In this document: positions 37,146 to 45,351 of the stretch, piece by piece | Layout of the letters: each line of letters begins with the position of its first letter | Position numbering within the stretch: position 1 is the stretch's first letter | Source: Stenotrophomonas maltophilia D457 | GTDB lineage: Bacteria; Pseudomonadota; Gammaproteobacteria; Xanthomonadales; Xanthomonadaceae | Reading direction: 5' to 3' | DNA length: 64,000 nt | Assembly: GCF_000284595.1 (NCBI RefSeq) | Contig: NC_017671.1 | Location: 3,505,001-3,569,000, forward strand | Position numbers and translations under genes: made by a program | The notes under the pieces: generated by a model | The model's input: the letters and a program-made list of their open reading frames with translations, nothing else | Told to the model about the DNA's origin: nothing | Database searches by the model: none

Positions 37146-38254
37146 CCTCCCCCGCCCTGCTGCAGGTCGCCGTTGGCGGCGACCGCCCCTACTCCATCAC
37201 CATCGGCGCCGGTGCCCAGGCCGATGGCACCGCGCTGGCCTCGCACGTGCGCGGCCGTCATGTGCTGCTGCTCAGCGACAGTGAAGTCGCCCCGCGCTAT
37301 CTGGCGCCGGTGAAGCAGACGCTGCTGGCCGCTCGCCCCGACCTGGTCATCGGCGAGCACGTGCTGGCCGCGGGCGAAGCCTCCAAGACGCTGGCCGAGT
37401 TCGGCCGCGCGATCGAAGCGCTGGCCGCGCTCGGCGCCACCCGCGACGCCTGCGTCTTCGCCCTCGGCGGCGGCGTGGTAGGTGATCTCGCCGGTTTCGC
37501 TGCCGCCTGCTGGATGCGCGGCGTGGACTGCGTGCAGCTGCCGACCACCCTGCTGGCAATGGTCGATTCGTCGGTGGGCGGCAAGACCGCAGTCGACATT
37601 CCGGCCGGCAAGAACCTGGTCGGTGCCTTCCATCCGCCGCGTGCGGTCATCGCCGATACCCGCGTGCTGGCCACCCTGCCGCCACGCGAGCTGCGTGCCG
37701 GCCTGGCCGAAGTGGTGAAGTACGGCGCGCTGGGTGATGCCGTGTTCTTCGAGTGGCTGCAGCAGCATGCCGATGCGCTGCTGGCCGGCGAGGACGCGGT
37801 GCTGGCCGAGGCCATCGCGCGCAGCTGCCGGCACAAGGCCGCCATTGTCGAGCGCGACCCGTTCGAAAAGGGCGAGCGTGCCCTGCTCAACCTCGGCCAC
37901 ACCTTCGGCCACGCCATCGAGACCGAACAGGGCTATTCGGCCCCGGGCCGCGATGCACTGAACCACGGCGAGGCGGTGGCGGTGGGCATGGTACTGGCGG
38001 CGAAGCTGTCCACCGACCTGGGCCTGGCCGACGATGCCGACCGCGCGCGCCTGCAGGCCCTGCTGGAACGCCTCGGCCTGCCGGTGGCGATCCCGGGCGG
38101 GCTGGAGCCGCAGGCCCTGCTCGGCCGCATGCGCCTGGACAAGAAGAACGTGGCTGGCCGCCTGCGCCTGGTGTTGTGGCGCGGGATGGGCCGTGCCGAA
38201 GTGGTGCCGGACGTGGATGAAGCGGCGGTGCTGAAGGTGCTGGGCGCGGGCTGA
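37142..38254 (+). CDS. aroB: 3-dehydroquinate synthase
   Basis: 370-residue NAD- and metal-dependent enzyme, second step of the shikimate pathway. Key parts: [10 protein letters not shown], the glycine-rich [23 protein letters not shown]-like [20 protein letters not shown], the metal ligands in GLAEVVKYG and [11 protein letters not shown], and HGEAVAVGM. The start at the ATGA overlap with aroK is typical; an earlier in-frame ATG would overlap aroK by 28 bp. Confidence 0.97.
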   Translation: MTSPALLQVAVGGDRPYSITIGAGAQADGTALASHVRGRHVLLLSDSEVAPRYLAPVKQTLLAARPDLVIGEHVLAAGEASKTLAEFGRAIEALAALGATRDACVFALGGGVVGDLAGFAAACWMRGVDCVQLPTTLLAMVDSSVGGKTAVDIPAGKNLVGAFHPPRAVIADTRVLATLPPRELRAGLAEVVKYGALGDAVFFEWLQQHADALLAGEDAVLAEAIARSCRHKAAIVERDPFEKGERALLNLGHTFGHAIETEQGYSAPGRDALNHGEAVAVGMVLAAKLSTDLGLADDADRARLQALLERLGLPVAIPGGLEPQALLGRMRLDKKNVAGRLRLVLWRGMGRAEVVPDVDEAAVLKVLGAG

Positions 38255-38267
38255 CCTTTCCGCGTTC

Positions 38268-38338
38268 GCCGGGCATGGCCCGGCGCTGACGGATTGTGCT
38301 GCGGCATGAAGCGCAGCCGAGCGTGGGCTCGGCTCTAC
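38268..38338. repeat. Two dispersed palindromes after aroB
   Basis: CGCCGGGCATGGCCCGGCG at 38268, identical to the element after purA, is followed by a single REP GCAGCCGAGCGTGGGCTCGG ending in CTAC (38313-38338). Both lie in the 120-bp gap before the WGR gene. Confidence 0.75.
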
Positions 38339-38374
38339 AGGTCCGTGCCGCCCCGGGGCGATACAATCGGCGCC

Positions 38375-38614
38375 ATGCACGTCTACCTGCAACATCCCGA
38401 TGCCGGCGCGCAGGCACCGCGCTTCCTGCGCCTGAGCCTGCTGCCGGACCTGTTCGGCGGCTGGGAGCTGCTGCGCGAGAGCGGCCGTGTCGGCAGCCGC
38501 TCGCAGCTGCGGCGCGAGCTGTTCCTGCAGGCCGACGACGCCCGCCACGCCTTCGAGAAGGCCCGTGATGCCGAACTGCATCGCGGCTTCCAGATCCTTT
38601 CGCACGGCGACTGA
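38375..38614 (+). CDS. Stand-alone WGR-domain mini-protein
   Basis: 79 residues made almost wholly of a WGR-like domain: [20 protein letters not shown] gives the W-x-L/V-x-x-x-(W/S)-G-R core, flanked by [10 protein letters not shown] and [14 protein letters not shown] domains bind nucleic acids or partner proteins and usually sit in larger proteins such as PARPs and MolR. Here the domain stands alone, 34 bp before hemE and possibly co-transcribed with it. A TACAAT box just upstream of the ATG suggests a very short leader. Function unknown. Confidence 0.75.
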   Translation: MHVYLQHPDAGAQAPRFLRLSLLPDLFGGWELLRESGRVGSRSQLRRELFLQADDARHAFEKARDAELHRGFQILSHGD

Positions 38615-38648
38615 CGCCGCTGCTCCTCCCGTCCAAGGAATGCCCATC

Positions 38649-39722
38649 GTGACCAGCCCTCTCCGCAACGATCGCCTGCTGCGCGCCCTGCGCCGCGAAC
38701 CGGTGGACTGCACCCCCGTCTGGCTGATGCGCCAGGCCGGCCGCTACCTGCCGGAATACCGCGCGACCCGGGCCAAGGCCGGCAGCTTCCTGGCCATGGC
38801 CAAGACCCCGGAGATTGCCTGCGAAGTCACCCTGCAGCCGCTGCGCCGCTTCCCGCTGGATGCGGCCATCCTGTTCTCGGACATCCTCACCATTCCCGAT
38901 GCGATGGGCCTGGAGCTGTACTTCGTCGAAGGCGAAGGCCCGAAGTTCCGGCACCCGGTGCGTGACGAAGCCGCCATCGCCCGGCTGGCGGTGCCGGACA
39001 TGGAACAGGACCTGGGCTACGTGATGGATGCGGTACGGCTGATCCGCCGCGAGCTGGACGGCCAGGTGCCGCTGATCGGCTTCTCCGGCAGCCCATGGAC
39101 GCTGGCCTGCTACATGGTGGAAGGCGGCGGCAGCAAGGATTTCGCGCGCATCAAGGCGATGGCGCTGAACCATCCGCAGGCGCTGCACCGCCTGCTGGAG
39201 GTCACCACCGAGGCGGTGATCGCCTACCTCGGCGCGCAGCGCGCGGCCGGTGCGCAGGCGCTGCAGGTGTTCGACACCTGGGGTGGCGTGCTGTCGCCGG
39301 CGATGTACCGCGAGTTCTCGCTGCGCTACCTGCAGCGCATTGCCGAGGGGCTGGAGCGCGGCGAAGGCAGCGAGCGCACGCCGCTGATCCTGTTCGGCAA
39401 GGGCACCGGCCTGCACCTGGAAGCGCTGTCGCAGACCGGCGCCGATGCACTCGGCCTGGACTGGACGCTGGACCTGGACGAGGCGATGCGCCGCACCCGT
39501 GGCCGCGTCGCGCTGCAGGGCAACCTCGACCCGACCACGCTGTACGCCTCGCCGGATGCGATCGCCGCGGCCGCCGCGCGCGTGCTCGACACCTATGCCG
39601 CCGGCAACGGCGGCTCGCGCGAGGGCCATGTGTTCAACCTCGGCCATGGCATGTCGCCGGACATGGACCCGGCGCATGTACAGGTGCTGGTCGACGCAGT
39701 GCACGCGCACAGCCAACGCTGA
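38649..39722 (+). CDS. hemE: Uroporphyrinogen decarboxylase
   Basis: Decarboxylates the four acetate chains of uroporphyrinogen III to give coproporphyrinogen III in haem synthesis. 357 residues from a GTG at 38649 ([11 protein letters not shown]), preferred because AAGGA sits nine bases upstream; the ATG at 38640 directly abuts that AAGGA. Motifs: [16 protein letters not shown] with its substrate-binding arginines, [13 protein letters not shown] with the catalytic Asp, [10 protein letters not shown] and the C-terminal [12 protein letters not shown]. Confidence 0.97.
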   Translation: MTSPLRNDRLLRALRREPVDCTPVWLMRQAGRYLPEYRATRAKAGSFLAMAKTPEIACEVTLQPLRRFPLDAAILFSDILTIPDAMGLELYFVEGEGPKFRHPVRDEAAIARLAVPDMEQDLGYVMDAVRLIRRELDGQVPLIGFSGSPWTLACYMVEGGGSKDFARIKAMALNHPQALHRLLEVTTEAVIAYLGAQRAAGAQALQVFDTWGGVLSPAMYREFSLRYLQRIAEGLERGEGSERTPLILFGKGTGLHLEALSQTGADALGLDWTLDLDEAMRRTRGRVALQGNLDPTTLYASPDAIAAAAARVLDTYAAGNGGSREGHVFNLGHGMSPDMDPAHVQVLVDAVHAHSQR

Positions 39723-39739
39723 GCATTCCGCATGCAGGT

Positions 39740-39763
39740 ACGGCGCGACCTTGATCGCGCCGT
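39740..39763. terminator. Hairpin after hemE
   Basis: ACGGCGCGA / TCGCGCCGT, a 9-bp stem with a CCTTGA loop, lies 18 bp past the hemE stop. There is no T run, so termination is uncertain; it could be a 3'-end stabiliser. Confidence 0.4.
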
Positions 39764-39814
39764 GACCCGCAGTGCGCGATCATGGCGGCCCCCACGCTGC
39801 ACCGGCCGCACCCC

Positions 39815-41224
39815 ATGTCCACATCGCCATCGACCTACAACCGCCAGCGTCCCCTGCTGTGGCTGGTGTCCCTGGCGATCTTCATGCAGATGCTGGACTC
39901 GACCATCGTCAACACGGCGTTGCCGGCGATGGCGGCCAGCCTGGGCGAGAGCCCGCTGCAGATGCAGTCGGTGGTGTTCAGCTATGCGCTGGCGGTGGCC
40001 ACCTTCATTCCCGCCTCGGGCTGGATCGCCGACCGCTATGGCACCCGGCGCACCTTCCTGGTGGCGATCATCCTGTTCACCCTCGGCTCGCTGGCCTGCG
40101 CGCTGGCCCAGCACCTGCACCAGCTGGTCGGTGCGCGCGTGCTGCAGGGCATCGGCGGTGCGATGCTGCTGCCGGTCGGCCGGCTGGCGGTGATGCGCTC
40201 GGTGCCCCGCGAGGATTTCCTGCGCGCGATGAGCTTCATCGCCATCCCCGCGCTGGTCGGCCCGCTGATCGGCCCCACGCTGGGCGGCTGGCTGGTCGAG
40301 ATCGCCTCATGGCACTGGGTGTTCCTGATCAACCTGCCGATCGGCGTGATCGGTTTCATCGCCGCGATGAAGATCATGCCCGACCATTACGCCAGCCACC
40401 GCACCCGCTTCGACCTGCGCGGCTACGTCATGCTGGCCTTCGCGATGGTGGTGCTGTCGCTGGCACTGGACGGCATCTCCGGCCTGGGTACGCCACACGC
40501 ACTGGTGATGCTGATGACCGTGGCTGGCCTGGCCGCGCTGGTGGGCTACTGGCTGCACGCCGCCAACTCGACCGCACCGTTGTTCTCGCTGGCCCTGTTC
40601 CGCGTGCCCAGCTACCGCATCGGCATTCTCGGCAACCTGTTCTCGCGCATCGGCAGCAGCGCGATGCCGATGCTGATCCCGCTGCTGCTGCAGGTCGGCC
40701 TCGGCCTGGGCCCGATGCATGCCGGCCTGATGATGGTGCCGGTAGCGGCCGCCGGCATGGTCTCCAAGCAGCTGGCGGTGAGGCTGGTCGAGCGCTTCGG
40801 TTACCGCCGCGTGCTGATGGTCAACACCGTGCTGGTCGGCCTGGCGATGGCCAGCTTCATCCTGATGACACCCGGCCAGCACCTGGCCTGGCGCCTGCTG
40901 CAGCTGGCGTTCTTCGGCGCGGTCAATTCGCTGCAGTTCACCGTGATGAACACCGTGACCCTGCGCGATCTGGACCGTGAGTTCGCCAGTTCCGGCAACA
41001 GCCTGCTGTCGATGGTGATGATGCTGGCCGCCGGTTTCGGCGCCGCAGCCGCCGGCAGCCTGCTGGCCGCGTTCGGCAACCACCTGGACAGCAACAGCGC
41101 CACCGCCGCGCTGCATGCCACGTTCCTGTGCGTGGGCGCGATCACGCTGACCTCGACGATGATCTTCTGGCAGCTGCCCGACACCAAGCCCGAACCGCGG
41201 CAGGTCGAGCACGTCGCGGAGTGA
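39815..41224 (+). CDS. DHA2-family MFS multidrug exporter (MdtD-like)
   Basis: Proton-driven efflux permease, 469 residues with about 14 membrane helices. MLDSTIVNTALPAMAASLGE is the DHA2 motif in TM1; IADRYGTRR is the MFS loop 2-3 motif; GRVLQGIGGAMLLPVGRLAV-like sequence (GARVLQGIGG) and VGPLIGPTLGGWL are the antiporter motif-C region. Size and sequence fit MdtD/EmrB-type exporters. No membrane-fusion partner is adjacent, so it probably acts alone across the inner membrane. A conserved structured element begins 11 bp after its stop. Confidence 0.9.
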   Translation: MSTSPSTYNRQRPLLWLVSLAIFMQMLDSTIVNTALPAMAASLGESPLQMQSVVFSYALAVATFIPASGWIADRYGTRRTFLVAIILFTLGSLACALAQHLHQLVGARVLQGIGGAMLLPVGRLAVMRSVPREDFLRAMSFIAIPALVGPLIGPTLGGWLVEIASWHWVFLINLPIGVIGFIAAMKIMPDHYASHRTRFDLRGYVMLAFAMVVLSLALDGISGLGTPHALVMLMTVAGLAALVGYWLHAANSTAPLFSLALFRVPSYRIGILGNLFSRIGSSAMPMLIPLLLQVGLGLGPMHAGLMMVPVAAAGMVSKQLAVRLVERFGYRRVLMVNTVLVGLAMASFILMTPGQHLAWRLLQLAFFGAVNSLQFTVMNTVTLRDLDREFASSGNSLLSMVMMLAAGFGAAAAGSLLAAFGNHLDSNSATAALHATFLCVGAITLTSTMIFWQLPDTKPEPRQVEHVAE

Positions 41225-41234
41225 AGGGGGTTCG

Positions 41235-41484
41235 GCAGGGCCTGCGGCCCTGCACCTGCAGAGGCCGAAGCCGAAGCAACAGCAACAGCGAGCATTCCGC
41301 GGGTTGGCGGGGCGGTGCGGGCTTGCAGGACACGCCGTAAATCCCGCTCCGCGGTCCGGCCCAGCCGCCGGCGGCTGCGCGTTCGGGCGCTTGCGAAGCA
41401 GTGCTTCGCAAGCAAAGCGCCCTCACCCATGGGGACTCGATGGCGCCATCCATGGCGCCAACGGTCCTGCAAGCCCACACCGCC
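41235..41484 (+). other. Structured intergenic element, copy A
   Basis: Follows the MFS gene in the same orientation and fills half of the 503-bp gap before the sensor kinase. In order: hairpin GCAGGGCC-TGC-GGCCCTGC (41235-41253); a tract of repeated GAAGCC/GCAACA; the 5' strand of a 21-bp closing stem (41311-41331); a 116-nt core (41332-41447) with a 12-bp hairpin at 41389-41413; and the 3' strand (41464-41484), pairing 20 of 21. Copy B at 63274-63615 on the other strand shares 112/116 core bases and keeps both stems with different sequence. A short reading frame on the opposite strand is not conserved as protein. I do not recognise the family. Confidence 0.75.
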
Positions 41485-41544
41485 CCACCTCTGACAGGTT
41501 CACGCGGCTGTGGATAACGGCGACTGTTGGAACGCGCGGTTGTT

Positions 41545-41571
41545 GGTAGGTGTCGACCTTGGTCGACACAT
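41545..41571. repeat. Single REP (GTAG-type)
   Basis: GGTAGGTGTCGACCTTGGTC, completing the palindrome TGTCGACCTTGGTCGACA with a GTAG head, in the gap downstream of copy A. Confidence 0.7.
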
Positions 41572-41595
41572 CTGTCAGATATCGAATTCCAGATT

Positions 41596-41634
41596 GGGGT
41601 CAGAGCCCGTTGCGCAGCAACGGGATCCGACCCC
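41596..41634. repeat. GGGGTC-ended inverted repeat
   Basis: GGGGTCAGAGCCCGTTGC, GCA loop, then GCAACGGGATCCGACCCC: an imperfect 18-bp hairpin. A sister with the same ends is at 60225. The remaining 93 bp before the sensor-kinase stop show nothing else. Confidence 0.75.
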
Positions 41635-41727
41635 GAGCTCCGACAGATCGCGGAAAACTGTCGAAGGCGGGCTTTTGACGTTGACATTGATTCTGCAGGT
41701 GCAGGACTGCAAGCCCTGCAATAAACC

Positions 41728-44700
41728 CTACCTGCCCATCGCCTTGGCGATCGCTTCCACCAGCAGTTCACCGGTCACCGGCTTGCGCAGGAAGCCGCCG
41801 ATGCCGGCCGCTTCCACCTGCTGCTGAAGGTCCGGATCAGTCCGCGCGGTCACCGCCAGCAGCGGCAGCATGTAGCCCTGGTTACGCAGGTGCTGGGCCA
41901 GTTCGAAGCCGCTCAGGCCGGGCAGGTCCAGATCCAGCAGGCCGACGTCGAAATCGCCGGCACTGATCTCGCGCAGCGCCGCCAGCGCATGGCCGGCATG
42001 CACCACCTCGTGGCCGCGTGCGCTCAACAACCCCCGCACCACATCGGCCACGGTGGCATCGTCCTCGACCAGCAGCACCCGCAGCGGTGGCATGTTCGCC
42101 GCATCGTCGCGATGCCCCTCGGCGGACACCTCGGCGTCACCGTCCACCACCAGTGGCAACGGCAGGGTGACGCCGAAGCAGGTGCCCCGGCCCAGCTGGC
42201 TCTCCACCTGGATCCGCCCCTGCATCGCTTGTGCCAGCTCGCGGCAGATCGCCAGGCCCAGGCCGCTGCCACCGTACTGCGCTGCCGTACGTGCACCATC
42301 GGCCTGCTCGAAGCGTCGGAACAGGCGCTGCTGCTGTTCCTGGCTGATGCCCGGGCCGGTATCACGTACCTCGAAATGCAGCGCGCGCAGCTCGCCATCG
42401 CAACGTGCATGCAGGGTGATGGTGCCGCGGCTGGTGAATTTCACTGCGTTCGACAGCAGGTTCAGCAGGATCTGCCGCACGCGCATGGCATCACCGGTCG
42501 CCTGCAGGCCCGGCGGCAGCTGGTTGTCCAGGACGAAGCGCAGGCCCTTCTGTGCAGCCAGCGGGCCCATCAGCGCCGCCAGATCCTGCAGCAGGCCATT
42601 CAACGCAAACGACTGCGACTGCAGCTCCAGGCGCCCGGACTCGATCCGCGCCAGGTCCAGCGCATCGTTGACCAGATGCAGCAGGTGCTCGCCCGCATGC
42701 CGGATCGACTGCGTGTAGCCGCGCTGCTGCGGGTCCAGTGGCGAAGCCAGCAGCAGCTCGCTCATGCCCAGCACGCCGGTCATCGGCGTACGGATCTCAT
42801 GGCCAAGGTTGGCCAGGAAGCGGGTCTTGGCCGCCGAGGCCTGCTCGGCCAGTTCCTGCTTGTGCAGCGCCAGCTGGTAGGCGTGGCGCCGCTGCAGGCG
42901 GCGTCGGTACAACCAGGCGAACCAGCTGGTCAGCAGCAACCCGACCGACGCCAGTACCAGCAGGCCGGACAGGCTGCGCCACCACGGCGGCTGCACGCGG
43001 AACTCCAGGCTCTGCACCCGCGACCACACATGGTCGGCCGAGCGTGCCTGCACCTCCAGCCGGTAGCTGCCCGGCGCCAGGCGCGAGAACAGGCGCTCAC
43101 CCGCCGGACCGACTTCAACCCAATCCGGGTCGTAGCCGGCCAGGCGATAACGGTAGGTATTGGACGCCGAGTCGGCGAAGGACAGCAATCGCGCGACGAT
43201 GCGCAGGTCGCGATCGCCATCGGCGATCTGCAACGGCGCATCGTGGGTCATGTCCAGCACCTGTTCGTTGCGGCGCACTTCCACCCGCTCGATCACCAGT
43301 GGCGCGCGACGTACCGAAGGCCGTACCTGCTCCGGGTCGAACACCACCGCGCCCGCTGCCGTTCCGGCCACCAGGTGGCCATCGGCCGCTGCGATCAGGG
43401 TGTGCTCGCGGAATTCCTGGCTTGGCAGGCCGTCGTGCACGCCGTACAGGCGCACGCTCTGCCCATCGGCACTGACACGTACCAGGCCGCGTGCGCTGGT
43501 CGCCCAGGCCACGCCCTGCGCATCCACCACCAGGCCAGAGGCGGAGATCGCCGGATAGCCCTGTTCGGCACCGACCACCGCCTGCCGTTCCAGCCGCCCC
43601 TGGCTCCAGCGGTATCGCGACAGGCGCCCGTCCTCGGACAACCAGACCTGGCCGTCACGGCCCACATGCAACGCATGGATGGCCGTTGCCGGCGCACCCG
43701 GCACCGGCTGGAAGCGTTCGCTTTCCGGCAGCCACTGCAGCAGGCCACGGCTGCTGGCCAGCCAGATATGGTCCTGCGGACCGCATTCCACATCGAGGTT
43801 GAGCTGGCCCTGCTGCAGGCCGCGCTGGCCATTGTCCAGCTGGCGCCGCAGGCGTCCGTCGAGATCACGTTGCTGCAGGCCCGCGGGAAGCATCAACCAG
43901 AGGCTGTCGCCGTCGCAGGTCATCATCGCTTCGATGACCCCTTCCATCGCCGCATCGGTACCGGCATCACGGCCCCAACGACGCAGTTCGCGCCGTTGCG
44001 GGTCGTAGCGCACCAGTGCATCGGTCGATCCGATCCAGACCTGGCCACGCCGGTCCTCGCGCACCGAGGTCAGCCAGTGCATGCCGTTGACCCAGGTGCG
44101 GTGCTGCTCGATCCTGCCGGTCTTCGGATCGAAGCGGTCCAGCGCGCCATGGCTGCCCACGGTCCAGACACCGCCATTGCTGGACGGGCTGGTGCCCAGC
44201 ACGAGCGCATTGCGCAGCGAGCTGGGGTCGTCCTCCAGCCGCGACAGCACCGAGAACTGCCACCAGCGTGGCAGCAGGTGCCACAACCCGGCATTGGTGC
44301 TGGCCAGCCAGATGCCACCTTCGCGGTCCTCATAGGCACCGGTCCAGTTCGGCCGCACCGGACCGCGTGCGATCGCGCTGTACAGCGGCACGGTCTGGTA
44401 CTGGCCGTCGACCGCACGTCCCAGCCCGGTGCGCGTATCCAGCCAATGCCCGCCCTGCTCGTCGCGCAGCATCATGCCCAGCACCTGCTCGCCTGGCGGC
44501 AGCTTCCACGGTGGTGCCTCGAAGCGGCCATCCGGGCGGCGCACGGTGGCCCCGGCCATCGTGCTGATCCACAGGCTGCCATCGGGCTCGGCGGTCAACC
44601 CGTTGATCAGCAGGCTGGGAATGATGTCCGTACCGACACGCTCGAAGTCGGTCCCGGTCCAGCGTGCCACGCCATGCTTGGTGCCGATCCACAGGCTGCC

Positions 44701-45255
44701 ATCGGCCAGCGTGGCCAGGTAGGGCACCGACGACGAAGGCAGGCTGCGCGGATTGTTCGGCTCGGGCAGGAAGCGCTGCAGGCGGTCCTGGCTGTCCAGG
44801 CGGTACAGGCCGCCTTCGTGGGTACCGAACCAGATCGAGCCATCAGGCGTGCTGGCCAGGCTCCAGACCGTGTTGGTGCCCATCAACGGCTGGCTGCTGC
44901 GGTCGTAGAAGTGCAGCTGCCGGCGGTCGGCCGACATGCGCACCAGGCCAGCGTTCTCGGTGCCTATCCACAACTGGTTGCGGGCATCGACCAGCACCGT
45001 CCAGATGCGGTTGTCACGCAGTCCATCCTCGGAACGCCACACGCGGTAAGTGCGGCCGTCATAGCGGGCCAGGCCATCGTTGGTCGCGATCCACAGGTAG
45101 CCGTACCGGTCCTCGGCCATGCGGTTGACGGTATTGGACGGCAGGCCATCGAACACCGTCACCTGCCGCGGGCTCGGAGGCACCGGCTGTGCCGCAGCGG
45201 GCAACGCGCCGCACAGGAGGACCAGCAGCAGCATCCCCGCCCGCAGATACACCAC
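41728..45255 (-). CDS. Propeller-type hybrid sensor histidine kinase (first of a tandem pair)
   Basis: About 1175 residues; one-protein two-component sensor. I favour the GTG at 45255, six bases after AGGAGG; a GTG at 45270 adds five residues. Signal peptide (LLLVLLCGALPAAAQ), then two seven-bladed propellers of Reg_prop repeats (DRYGYLWIATNDGLARYDG), a Y_Y_Y domain (YRYRLAGYDPDWVEVG), one TM helix (LLVLASVGLLLTSWFAWL), HisKA with H819 (FLANLGHEIRTPMTG), HATPase with [14 protein letters not shown], and a receiver with phosphoacceptor D1108 (GLLDLDLPG). There is no DNA-binding output domain, so phosphate must pass to another protein. Related sensors often detect glycans; ligand here unknown. 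Confidence 0.92.
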   Translation of the reverse strand: MVYLRAGMLLLVLLCGALPAAAQPVPPSPRQVTVFDGLPSNTVNRMAEDRYGYLWIATNDGLARYDGRTYRVWRSEDGLRDNRIWTVLVDARNQLWIGTENAGLVRMSADRRQLHFYDRSSQPLMGTNTVWSLASTPDGSIWFGTHEGGLYRLDSQDRLQRFLPEPNNPRSLPSSSVPYLATLADGSLWIGTKHGVARWTGTDFERVGTDIIPSLLINGLTAEPDGSLWISTMAGATVRRPDGRFEAPPWKLPPGEQVLGMMLRDEQGGHWLDTRTGLGRAVDGQYQTVPLYSAIARGPVRPNWTGAYEDREGGIWLASTNAGLWHLLPRWWQFSVLSRLEDDPSSLRNALVLGTSPSSNGGVWTVGSHGALDRFDPKTGRIEQHRTWVNGMHWLTSVREDRRGQVWIGSTDALVRYDPQRRELRRWGRDAGTDAAMEGVIEAMMTCDGDSLWLMLPAGLQQRDLDGRLRRQLDNGQRGLQQGQLNLDVECGPQDHIWLASSRGLLQWLPESERFQPVPGAPATAIHALHVGRDGQVWLSEDGRLSRYRWSQGRLERQAVVGAEQGYPAISASGLVVDAQGVAWATSARGLVRVSADGQSVRLYGVHDGLPSQEFREHTLIAAADGHLVAGTAAGAVVFDPEQVRPSVRRAPLVIERVEVRRNEQVLDMTHDAPLQIADGDRDLRIVARLLSFADSASNTYRYRLAGYDPDWVEVGPAGERLFSRLAPGSYRLEVQARSADHVWSRVQSLEFRVQPPWWRSLSGLLVLASVGLLLTSWFAWLYRRRLQRRHAYQLALHKQELAEQASAAKTRFLANLGHEIRTPMTGVLGMSELLLASPLDPQQRGYTQSIRHAGEHLLHLVNDALDLARIESGRLELQSQSFALNGLLQDLAALMGPLAAQKGLRFVLDNQLPPGLQATGDAMRVRQILLNLLSNAVKFTSRGTITLHARCDGELRALHFEVRDTGPGISQEQQQRLFRRFEQADGARTAAQYGGSGLGLAICRELAQAMQGRIQVESQLGRGTCFGVTLPLPLVVDGDAEVSAEGHRDDAANMPPLRVLLVEDDATVADVVRGLLSARGHEVVHAGHALAALREISAGDFDVGLLDLDLPGLSGFELAQHLRNQGYMLPLLAVTARTDPDLQQQVEAAGIGGFLRKPVTGELLVEAIAKAMGR

Positions 45256-45351
45256 CGATTGCCTCCTCACGCTGGTCCTGATGATTCCCGCGCTGCGGGC
45301 GTCGGCATGGTAAACCGAAAGTCACGCCGTTCACGCCCGGCGCCGGCACAG

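Noticed and set aside
38640..38648. ATG at 38640 as the hemE start
   Set aside because: It directly abuts AAGGA, too close for ribosome binding; the GTG at 38649 has a nine-base spacing. The alternative adds only three residues and remains possible.
41509..41517. Perfect DnaA-box sequence TGTGGATAA
   Set aside because: Single site, no AT-rich region, and no dnaA, dnaN or parAB genes; a chance nine-mer is the simpler explanation.
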